Positions 55,108 through 64,000 of a stretch of DNA of 64,000 bases are shown here, piece after piece (position 1 is the stretch's first letter; the number at the start of each line of letters is the position of its first letter). The stretch comes from Acarospora socialis (lineage: Eukaryota > Ascomycota > Lecanoromycetes > Acarosporales > Acarosporaceae): assembly GCA_025617375.2 (NCBI GenBank), contig JAMYGW020000008.1:1240001-1304000 (forward strand). The letters are read 5' to 3'. A program made the translations under genes and the position numbers. Below the pieces are notes generated by a model that was not told the origin of the DNA, did not search any database, and saw only the letters and a list, made by a program, of their open reading frames with translations.

Positions 55108-55533
55108 GACTTTGTGCCGGGGGCTATAACAACTAACTCAACAGACTTTCTTGTCGGATGTGGATAGACTGATGGTGGTGGAGCTTCACACTTCGTTACC
55201 GTTCGGGAGCTATGTCGATAATGGTCTCATCATTATTGCAGGCTTCAAAAAGGGGAGCAATAATACGAAGTTACGGAGTACGAGCACGGGAAAGTGTCAG
55301 CGCAAAGGGTATGCACGAGTAAGTTCACTAACACCTCGTTTATCGTGCCCCATTGCGTTAGCAGATCGACTACCTTGTCCCCATGTCACAGCGTAGGTAA
55401 GGTACGAGTAACGCCAGTACTGCATTCTTCATCCCATAGTAAGGTCTTGTAGGCATCTAGATCAAACCTCTACTGGCAGACATTGTATCCAACGATTTAT
55501 AATGCAAGTACGGAATGTCCTCCCAAGGCGGTC
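55108..55533. other. intergenic, zinc-finger gene promoter and amidase 3' end
   Basis: Contains GTAGGTAAGGTACGAG at 55393-55408, one of several similar words in the window. No gene. Confidence 0.45.
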
Positions 55534-57442
55534 TTACTTCCGCGCGATGGCTTCTCCGATATGTTCCGCCATGGCGAGCACTTTCTCCTCCTGCAGCCTC
55601 CGCCCAATAAGCTGTACAGCTACGTGGGCCCCGTCATAAATGCTAGGGTCGTCTTTGAATTGTGTCAGATCAGATCTTCTCGGGTATAGCTACCAGGAAA
55701 AACTTACAATCATTCCAGACCTTCTGATCTTGTTCACTGACCGGCTTAAAGTTCTTGTCGATAACGTCGACCTTCTCGTCCACAGTAGTCACCGGAATCA
55801 CGCATGACGTGTAGTCGAGGAGATTCACGAACGTCGAGTACCCATAGTAGCTATACTTCGTCGGTCGCGCAGCTGGGAACGGTGCCAGAGGCGCAATAAG
55901 GCCATCAGCAGGCCGGCCGGTGCCTGTGAGCTTCTCGGTACTGTTCCAGTATTCCATATACTCTTTCTGGTATTGTCGCTTGGCGACGTTGGTCGCCGCT
56001 ATCTTACTTGCCGTCATCTCATCCGTTGGCTTATTACCGTAGGCGTTGGCAACCTGCTCGGCTACCGGTTCTCCTGAGAGGGCAAACGCCTCGTGCACAT
56101 TGGCGCCGCCATCATAGATCCAGGTCATCATCTGCACCCGTCAGAAACAGCAACCATAAATGACTTTGACACTACTGACGACGATCTTGTTGCCGCGTTC
56201 GTGGGAGGGCGGTTGCCACTCAATAATCTAGGCTTTGTCAGCGTACTGCAAGGCAAGGGACGTAGAGGTATTCCACCTTATGCCCCAGCTTCTCTATAGT
56301 CTTCACGGTAATGTCAACCGCTCTCTGTACAGGTGGATACGGTGTCACAACACCGTCGTGCTTCAGGACGCCAAAGGCGAGTTGGCCTTTCACAGATGAC
56401 CGGATCAGATCCAGCACCTGCTGCTCTTGTTCATCTCTCCAAGGTATTTCATGTACCAGTGGGTCATGAAGCCATGGCTGCTGGCTCAAAATAGCCTTGA
56501 TCACGAGCCTCAAGGATCCAGCGGTGTGTGCTATAGGCCCTACGACCGAGAGGATGGAGTTTTGGCCATCCATTGAGTTGGCCATGCCTTCATAAGGTAG
56601 CCGTCCACTAGAAGGACGAATACCATATAGGCCATTGAAAGCGGCGGGAATCCTAATGCTGCCACCGATATCTGTTCCGAATCCTACCGGGGACCCTTTG
56701 ATGCCGATCAGTGCGCCCTCGCCGCCCGAGCTGCCGCCACTGGTAAGGTTGCGATTCTTCGGATTCCACGTGTAGCCGATAATGTTATTGACGGTTTCAC
56801 CAGACATCAAAGTATGAGGCACGCTGGTCTTGCAGTACAGAATAGCTCCTAGAGTTCGGAGCTCTCGGACCATTTCAGATTCGAAGACCTTCGCGCGACC
56901 TGTGTCCTTCTGCCCCTCGAAAGTCCCAATCCAACCAACATAACCCATGGTAGTTTCAACACCCTTCACGTGGAATTGGTCCTTCAAGCTGACGGGCAAA
57001 CCATGGAGTGGTCCAATCGGGCCTTTGTGCTCGGCATAGTACGCATCTAGCTTCTTGGCGTCCTCGAGGGCTGCATCGAAAAACATCTCATGCAGGCAGC
57101 TGGTCTAATGGCAAATGAATCATGATCACATTTCCCGGGGCTGATATATGGCAAATAGGGAAGTCATACCAGTTGGTGCGCCAAAGCAGCCCTATGACAG
57201 AACGCTTCGGCAACGTCGGTGGCTTTCCATGCGCCGGTGGTGGTCTTTGAGACAATGCCCACTGCATCAGTCTCGGTAATCTCGATCTCCTGCTTGCTGA
57301 GATACTGGCAAACGAAGTCGCCGGTTACGTCCCGTTGCTGCTCTGGCGATGGGATTGGTGGCTTCAATCGCCATTTCTCAGGGACTGACTTGTCGATCTC
57401 TGCGCGCTTTGCGTCCGCTCGAGTCTTCCAGTCTTCAGGCAT
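55534..57442 (-). CDS. amidase (acetamidase-like amidase-signature enzyme)
   Basis: Amidase-signature hydrolase releasing ammonia from an amide; fungal acetamidases are the nearest type, substrate not determinable. Exons 57170-57442, 56277-57104, 56180-56227, 55708-56131 and 55534-55652 give 563 residues. The Ser-cisSer-Lys triad is visible: lysine in HGLPVSLKDQF, cis-serine and nucleophile region in NLTSGGSSGGEGALIG and FGTDIGGSIRIPAAFNGLYG. The latter carries the catalytic serine in GGSIRIP. MMTWIYDGGANVHEAFALSG and GLIAPLAPFPAARPTKYSYY follow, ending with YDGAHVAVQLIGRRLQEEK. Exon 3 is only 48 nt. The start at MPEDWKTRADAK is chosen by family; the frame is open further upstream to 57634. 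Neighbours give no pathway context. Confidence 0.88.
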
Positions 57443-58501
57443 TATGTCTGTGTATTCTCGCACGTCAAGAAGTCGTCCAAAACTCCAGAGAATGGGAATG
57501 GGTTGAAGTGAAAGACAAAGGAAATGCCGGATAACAGGAGTTATGGACTGGAATTGGAGGGGCCGAGCTTCCTGAATGGGTCTGACCTGTATGTCATAGT
57601 AATCCTTGCTGGTGGGGTTGAGGGGGGCCCGCATGAAGTTTATCTCACATCGTGCCGAGCTTAATCTTTATCGATAAGGGTTCTATCATAGACGGCTCTC
57701 TCTTTTCCGATATCATTGACTGAATGTCTTGATGAGTGTGTATACGTCGTTTGTAAGTTGGATAAACTTGGAGATTGATGGCTTCACGAAGAGGATCTTT
57801 GAGAAAACCACCCAGGTATACTCTCTCAAAGTTTTACTCCTCTCGATTCCGGTGCTGGTGTGAGGAGGTTGATGACTAAGCATATACCCGGTCATAGGTA
57901 GCCCCTTGTATAAATGCGGTGTTGACAAGCAGGAAGCCTGAGATGGTAACATTCAGTTCGTTGCCATCAAGCACCGCAGACCCGGAAAATCGTCACTTTC
58001 ATCACTAATCCGAGCAACGATTATAATCGCTGGATTGGGTTGAGGTATAGCTGGTGGAAAAGTCATTGTCTGCGGAGGCAATTCTGAACTACCTCCTCCA
58101 AGAAGGTAGTGTTCGAGCTTCCTCATAAGGGTAAATATACATCAGCTATTTGCCCCTCAGAAACACCGAGTTATAAGTCGGCCTTCCGAGTGTGACGCTC
58201 AGGCCTCGAAGTCGTAATCAGTCCGTCCCGAAAGAGATTTCTATCCACTGCAGCTCTGGTCGGTCATCTGCAGTATCCTCTGTGAGTGATCTATGTTATT
58301 TTGCAGTATGATCTTATCCATCTTGCCGTATGTCATCTCCGGCCCCGATGCTCAGCTCGGCTCCTTTGCCCCATAAGTGCGCTGCAATATCAGCACTTCC
58401 CATCTGTCATGGATAAAAGCGCGTCTATCTTCTGAGCTTAGTTTCCTGCCATATATGACTTGGTTGCCACGGATCCAGTCCATCCACCATTAATTGTAAA
58501 T
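57443..58501. other. 1 kb intergenic region
   Basis: Amidase promoter side and ALKBH1 3' side. The minus frame 57713-57952 is unsupported. GATAAG occurs at 57674-57679, about 230 bp upstream of the amidase start. Confidence 0.45.
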
Positions 58502-59697
58502 TCAGTCCCTCATCTGCCGGACGTTGAGGTTGATTCTCTTAGTCTCCATCCAGCCTCGCCAAGATTCATAGACATTAGAGTCATCCACCCTCATCGTCTC
58601 ATTCATTGCAGTAATCGCAGGCCATGTCCGTAACCAATCTGGACATGTACCTCCAATCACCTGAGGTACTCCATGCCAAGCGAATCGCGACGGTCCAGAC
58701 ATGTAAACAGCGTCCCCGGACCGAAGGCGCAAAACGACATGCTTGACACTACTCTGGACATCGTCTCCTCCGATCGGTATGCCAACGATGAAAATCCCGT
58801 CACACCCCAAGCTTATGCTCACCAGGCCTCGATCGCAGTCTTCACTGACATCGCGATGGACACTCAAAGTATCCCCTGGCGTGTAGAGGTTGACTATTGC
58901 GGCTTCAGCTTTCATGTCCGGAAACAGGCCCGCCAGCAGATCTGCGATATCCCTTGGAAAGACCGGAGGAGCTTCAGAAGGGTAGACTTTGTTAGTCCAG
59001 TCATACTGACCACCAAGAGTCACCCATCGGAGCTTTCTCTCGAGAAATTTGGATACGGTCAGAGACCTGTGAATTTCTGGGTCCGTCGGCTCAATGAATT
59101 GGCTCGACTGGGGGGAGAGTGTGAAGAATGATGCATGCTTTGGGCTCGGGTCATGGTTTTCGGTGTTCCTGAGAGCTTCTGAGGCCCGCTGCTGCCCACA
59201 AGCAGGGTCCTGAAGCCGTGGGTACTGTATGTTGTAATGCGCATGGATATTGGTTTTGTGCTGTGGATCGGACAGATCTCGGTGCAGCAAACGATCCAGA
59301 AGGTGGAGCTGTGTATCTGAAGGCAGGAGGGATGGTAGAATGTGCAAACCTACCTTTCATCAGCCATCAACAGGTTGAGGCCGTATAAAATCCCACCTGG
59401 CAAATGTCGGTGCTCATATATTGGGGCATCAGATATATCATTGCTTGTATGCCGCGGTCCACGCTCCAAGGGATGGGTCCCCTGGATGAAGGCATCGAAG
59501 GTAGATGTCAGTTGCTCCTTGCTTATGCTCCCAATGACATTGACATCAGTCTGCTGTGCGGTTGTGAGTCCACGCCTGAAGTCAATGATCTCTAGGTCGC
59601 TGTCAAGGCTCTCCGGATGCTTCTGGTATTTCTTGTAGAGCTTGCGCATATCCGTGGGAGGTTTCGCATATGCATCATGTTGATGTGAAACTTTCAT
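58502..59697 (-). CDS. AlkB-like 2-oxoglutarate/Fe(II) dioxygenase (ALKBH1 type)
   Basis: Iron and 2-oxoglutarate oxygenase expected to demethylate nucleic acids; animal ALKBH1 acts on tRNA and DNA, the fungal target is uncertain. Exons 59397-59697 and 58502-59349 give 382 residues. The 47-bp intron is placed to read HLPGLHILPSLLPSD as in relatives. IVNLYTPGDTLSVHRDVSED holds the HxD iron ligands. VSISLGCDGIFIVG is the core strand, and LRSGDAVYMSGPSRFAWHGV gives the distal histidine. KRINLNVRQMRD carries the RxNxxxR-like 2-oxoglutarate-binding arginines. All catalytic residues appear present. The start at MKVSHQHDAY is chosen over an in-frame ATG 42 bp upstream. It is divergent from CDK1 across 455 bp. 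Confidence 0.88.
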
Positions 59698-60152
59698 TGT
59701 GGGCAAGCAGAAGTTACACTGCACTGAAGCCCACAGCACACTATTGGATTAATATATACTGATAGTTGAGGAAATGCAATCCATGCGGATCGACAAGGAA
59801 GCTTCCCGCTTGTGTTTGCACGCTGCACGAAATCTTTAGCGCGTCTCCCGGTGGTGAAGCGAAAATGCAATGTTTACCATCAACACCAGGCGCTCAGAAA
59901 GTGACTCGGAAGATTCTGAATTGACTAACACTCACAGGTTCACGAGACTCGGTGTCGTTCATCGATCAATAAGGAATCCCGAGAGATTAACGGACTCACG
60001 ATACACTACAATTTGATATTATACAATCCCTGGCTTATCACGAATTTCACCCAGCAGAAGTGTAAGCCGCAGACAACACCACAGTCCTTTTCTACTACCA
60101 GAACCGGTTCTGAGCATCGCCCTCGTGACGGACTCTCAAATCAGCACTTAAT
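59698..60152. promoter_or_regulatory. shared divergent promoter, ALKBH1 and CDK1
   Basis: 455 bp between the two start codons, with no gene. No named factor site identified. Confidence 0.45.
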
Positions 60153-61351
60153 ATGGAGAATTACCAGAAGATCGAGAAAATAGGCGAAGGTAGAGGGCCC
60201 GATGCTACGTCGTCTCTAGCTTCCTTGGGACCATCACACACGCTGAGAATATATGCAAGGTGCTGAATGCTTCTACTAGGTACCTACGGCGTCGTCTACA
60301 AAGCCCGTGACCTCACCCACCCCACCCGCATCGTGGCCCTCAAAAAGATCCGCCTCGAAGCCGAAGACGAAGGCGTCCCCAGCACCGCGATCCGCGAAAT
60401 CTCCTTGCTGAAAGAGATGAACGACCCGAACATCGTGCGCCTCCTCAACATCGTCCACGCCGACGGCCACAAGCTCTACCTCGTCTGCGAGTTCCTGGAC
60501 CTCGACCTGAAGAAATACATGGAGGCGCTGCCGGTCAGCGAGGGAGGGAGGGGCAAGGCCCTGCCGGACGGGTCGGGACCGGACCTGGGGAGACTGGGAC
60601 TGGGCGATGCGATGGTCAGAAAGTTCATGGCGCAGCTGGTGGAGGGCGTGCGGTACTGTCACAGCCATCGGGTCTTGCACCGAGATCTCAAGCCGCAGAA
60701 TCTCTTGATCGATCGCGACGGCAACCTTAAGCTGGCGGATTTCGGGCTGGCGAGGGCGTTTGGAGTGCCTTTGAGGACTTATACGCATGAGGTATTCAGT
60801 CCTGCGTCTTTCGCTACGTAATGTGAGATCCATTACTGACGGAGGAGTATTAGGTAGTAACGCTCTGGTACCGCGCCCCCGAGATCCTTCTCGGCGGTCG
60901 TCAATACTCCACCGGCGTCGACATGTGGTCGGTTGGCTGCATCTTTGCCGAGATGTGCACACGAAAGCCTCTATTCCCCGGTGATTCCGAGATCGACGAG
61001 ATCTTCAAGATCTTCAAGTGCGCAATCCCCCCACTCCCCAATCCTCCCCTTCAGACACAGACATGCCCCGTACTGACTACCACCCCCAGACTTCTCGGCA
61101 CGCCCGACGAACACGTCTGGCCTGGCGTGACGTCTTTCCCCGACTTCAAATCATCCTTCCCGAAATGGTCGCGGTCAGAGACAAAGGCGCTCGTTTCAGG
61201 CCTGGATGACAATGGCTTGGATCTGCTTGACGCTATGCTCGTTTACGATCCGGCCGGAAGGATATCGGCGAAGCAAGCTTGCTTTCATCCGTACTTTGAG
61301 CATGGAAGCAGCGCTTATTCGGGACGGGGCAAAACGAATGGGTTTCATTGA
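60153..61351 (+). CDS. cdc2: cyclin-dependent kinase 1 (Cdc2/NimX)
   Basis: The master mitotic kinase. Exons 60153-60189, 60280-60791, 60854-61017 and 61090-61351 give 324 residues. [20 protein letters not shown] shows the inhibitory Thr14-Tyr15 pair within the glycine loop, followed by the ATP lysine in [13 protein letters not shown]. The cyclin-binding helix is exactly [28 protein letters not shown] is the catalytic loop, [13 protein letters not shown] the DFG segment, and [20 protein letters not shown] holds the activating T-loop threonine. An insert of about 20 residues ([20 protein letters not shown]) before helix E is common in filamentous ascomycete Cdc2. [17 protein letters not shown] closes the C-lobe. 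The 37-nt first exon is required for a complete glycine loop. Confidence 0.95.
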
Positions 61352-62001
61352 GCTGAGGACCTTGTGCTGATTTCTTTCCCTGGGCATACGTACATCATGG
61401 GTATCACAGATGGAGGTACGTTTACTGGTGCGGGCAACGGAGGGAGGAGTATTGTCGAAGGCAACATGCTTCTGGCAGCCTATGCCTGTTGCTAGGTTAC
61501 CATGTTCCAATCGGCGTTGAGTTCACAATACCAATCACTCGTCCGTTCCTCAGTACGGTCTATGGCCAGTTCAGAGTGATGGGCGTCGGGTCGTGGTAAG
61601 TTGCGGTCTTGCTTCGTAGTAGGATCTCCTATCAGGACCTCATCGAAGAAAATAGTGGCACTCATGGCGCAAGAATGTACTTCGTACCGTCAAAGACTCC
61701 CCCAGCCAATCGGCACATAGAGCCCTTGCTGAACAACTTCCCTGAATATCACACGCTTCTATCTAAGTGCAAAGCTGTCATGAGGTCATATCATCGCCGC
61801 CGAGTATCCAGTCTAACGCTCAATCGAAGCAACATAAGCCTTAGATCCGACCGAGACAACCGACATACTTCCGAGCATGAAGCAACGCATTTGAAGCCAT
61901 GAATGCGTGATACATTTAGCCAAAAGCATCCTTCTTACCCAACTACTGTCATGATTGGCTCGACACCAGAACCCGGCCTTGTAGCGCAAACTCCACTCAC
62001 C
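61352..62001. other. intergenic between convergent genes
   Basis: Shared 3' region of CDK1 and the RdRP gene. The open frame at 61609-61902 begins without ATG and is unsupported. The RdRP may have a further 3' exon here, since its last codons overlap a GTGAGG/GTGAGT donor-like string at 62003-62010. Confidence 0.45.
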
Positions 62002-64000
62002 TCACCTCCACAACGGCCCTTGAAACCTCTCCACTTCCTTCAGGCACACCGCAGCAGCCACATACAGGAAACTCCTCAGCACCCCAACCTTCCTCCTAGG
62101 CACCTTCTCCTCCATTGCGACGGCCAAGCAAGCGATGGAGCGTTCAAGCGCCTCCTCGCTTTCCTTGCCAGTGGTCGGGTCTTTGATGATGCAGCTGATA
62201 GTGAAGGCGACGTCGCGCTCGAATTTCTCCTTCATACTGACGGAGTTCTCGCGCTGGCGCTTGCTCTGAGCGCCCGTCTTGCCGATGATGTTGCCGACGA
62301 AGACTTCTTTCTCTTGAAGCGGGTGCACGGGGTGTGTGCTGTATTGGGTCATGGTGTCGAGGAGATGGTCGTCGTAGCTGGGTGGAGTGTTAGGTGGTGA
62401 TAGCAGAGGAATGAAAAGATGACTCACTTCTCTTGGAGATCCCTTGCCCAGTCGAGATGATGTTTCCATTGAATGACTGCCGTAGCATCCTGGACGTAGT
62501 TCCAGACTCGCTGCATAACGCTTTGGTTGGATAAATTATCTTTCACTAATTCGCTCGAGTGTTTCTGCAGCTCTCGGAAAACGACACGCTCATCGATGGC
62601 TCGATATAATTTCCCTAGCACCTTATCGCTCTTGTAGACGAAGTATTGTTTATCGCCGTCATTGGAGGAGCCAAAGCTACCTTCGTCCTCCTCTTCGACA
62701 AAGCTGATATTACTACCAATCACGACATTGGGACCGAAGGCCATGAAGTCGGGGCGAGCCTTGGGGTATTTAGGGCAACCTGCAAGGTTTACCTGCAATC
62801 AGTCAGTAGCTGCATGACCGCCTCATTCAGCCCGAGAGTTGTATCGTACCGGAACACCGGTCTTGGAGAAATCGACTGCCGTTGAATGCTTTTCTGCCAG
62901 AAGGATACATTCCGGATCTAGGCTTCCCTCTACTCTCTGATCGGCTAGCAGCTGATGCAGTGTAGCTATCCAGCCCAAGCGGTCGTTTTCCATGAAATCA
63001 ATGAAGAAGTCTGCCATGTGATGCCTTTCGACTCTGTCAACAACGTTGGTTTGTGCTACCCGTGGATAATCAGCAGGTGCGTGGACAGTGATTGGCAGGA
63101 AAGCCGGGTCATAAATGACGTTATACAGGTCGCCGTCAAGATCGCCACCGCTGAGCTGACTCGGTAGGTCTCTTTGGCCCTTTTGACTAAACACTACGCA
63201 GTTGTGTAATGCGTTCAGGGGGGAGTCCTTGGGGACATCGACTCCAGTGACTAACTGTATGTCTCCCGGATGCAACGCTGGCGACCGGGTTATGACGATG
63301 TTCTTCCCAACAATGACAGACCGTCCTTCCTCCTCGGTTTCCACAACGCAGAAAATCTCTCCTTCGTTAAGATAGCCTGTCTCGTCCATTATTCCGTACA
63401 GGGTAACAGCCAGCTTGACTGGGATCCGTGAACGGTGTTTGAGTTCGCGTAGCTGTACTAACACCGCCATCTGAACCGTGTCCCGTAGAAAGGCGTCCGC
63501 CTCAAAGGAGAGGCCCAGTCCGTCAAGCTTGCGGATCAACCAAGAAACTTGCGCAGCTTTGCCAACTAGGTTCCGCTGCAAAAAGCTTGCTGCGTTCACG
63601 GGAGACAAAGTCGTACTACGCAGCTGCTCAACAGCCTCGGCTTGTAGGTCTAAGAAGACCTTTTCTTTGACGCCGAGATCCTCCATGATCTTGATAAGCT
63701 GACGATTTAAGACGAAAGGGAGAGGACGATGTGCTGCCCCACAGATCTCTATATCTGTTGCGTCTGATCCCGTGAATTTGATCATTGAAGGCCGAAGCGA
63801 TAGCGTATTTCCCAGAAGTCTGGTATCCAGAGATATCATGCCCTTTGCCCCTTTGACTCCTAGTTAGGTGAAAGTATCATTGCAAAAGAGCGACATCCAG
63901 TCTAGAGAATGGCTCACTTACCAGCATATCGGATCTGAAACAGCGTAGGTCTCAAGGCGCGGGAATTGGCATACTCCTTCCACAGCTTGTGCAAGATGGA
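62002..64000 (-). CDS. RNA-directed RNA polymerase (RNAi pathway), 5' end outside the window
   Basis: Cellular RdRP of the QDE-1/RDR family that makes double-stranded RNA for quelling or meiotic silencing. Partial: exons 63922-64000 (incomplete), 62850-63859, 62428-62792 and 62002-62377. KLWKEYANSRALRPTLFQIR leads into GVKGAKGMISLDTRLLG. LNEGEIFCVVETEEE and GKNIVITRSPALHPGDIQLV are family blocks. QLSGGDLDGDLYNVIYDPAF contains the catalytic DxDGD triad of two-barrel polymerases. HHMADFFIDFMENDRLGWIA and DPECILLAEKHSTAVDFSKT follow, then AGCPKYPKARPDFMAF. The visible 600 or so residues are intact with GT-AG introns of 62, 57 and 50 bp. Whether it is the quelling, SAD-1 or third paralogue cannot be decided from this portion. 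Confidence 0.9.

Noticed and set aside
61609-61902. 97-codon plus-strand frame downstream of CDK1
   Set aside because: Starts with TTG rather than ATG and sits between two convergent 3' ends.
1-64000. Secondary-metabolite gene cluster
   Set aside because: A P450, two methyltransferases and transporters occur, but there is no polyketide synthase, peptide synthetase, terpene synthase or pathway-specific regulator, and housekeeping genes lie between them.

Overview
The window is nuclear DNA of a filamentous ascomycete (Pezizomycotina). Genes are compact and mostly carry several short GT-AG introns of about 47-115 bp. The content is typical of that group: a PSTAIRE cell-cycle kinase, ARP4, GUP1, APC2, an RNA-directed RNA polymerase, a P450, a LaeA-like methyltransferase and fungal C2H2 proteins. 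I cannot name the genus from sequence alone. All exon models were built by hand from splice motifs and family alignment from memory; unless stated otherwise, the exon lengths sum to a multiple of three.

Layout. 0.5-5 kb holds housekeeping genes: the SDH assembly factor SDHAF3/ACN9 and the MTQ2-type methyltransferase, back to back, then a decayed tRNA-Leu-like sequence, SmD1 and the ER V-ATPase assembly factor Pkr1. 5.7-7.9 kb is a ten-exon sugar transporter. 7.9-9.5 kb is gene-poor and holds relics. 9.5-15.1 kb has a C2H2 protein and an intronless GTPBP1-like GTPase. 15.7-19.6 kb has a P450 followed by a broken LaeA-like methyltransferase. 20.2-28 kb has an F-box protein, APC2 and a GFA-fold protein. 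28-30.4 kb has no assignable gene. 30.4-34.2 kb is a GC-rich convergent pair: an intact LaeA-like methyltransferase and a nitrate transporter with candidate NirA and AreA sites upstream. 36.2-37.9 kb is an AIG1-like GTPase followed in frame, after one stop codon, by a zinc-ribbon reading frame. 38.4-40.2 kb is a D-serine dehydratase-like enzyme, and 41.4-43.7 kb is an unknown coiled-coil/proline-rich protein. 44.9-49.0 kb is the ARP4/GUP1 divergent pair. 49.3-51.3 kb is a probable tandem duplication of an unrecognised small gene. 52.4 kb is a 47-residue membrane protein. 53.2-57.4 kb has a C2H2 protein and an amidase. 58.5-61.4 kb is ALKBH1 divergent from CDK1. The window ends inside an RNA-directed RNA polymerase.

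No CRISPR, plasmid, phage, retroelement or intact transposon was seen. Genes appear to be independently regulated, with several shared divergent promoters and no convincing metabolic cluster. The best candidates for something new are the GTPase/zinc-ribbon arrangement at 36.2-37.9 kb and the duplicated small ORFs at 49.3-51.3 kb. Neither amounts to a proven new system.
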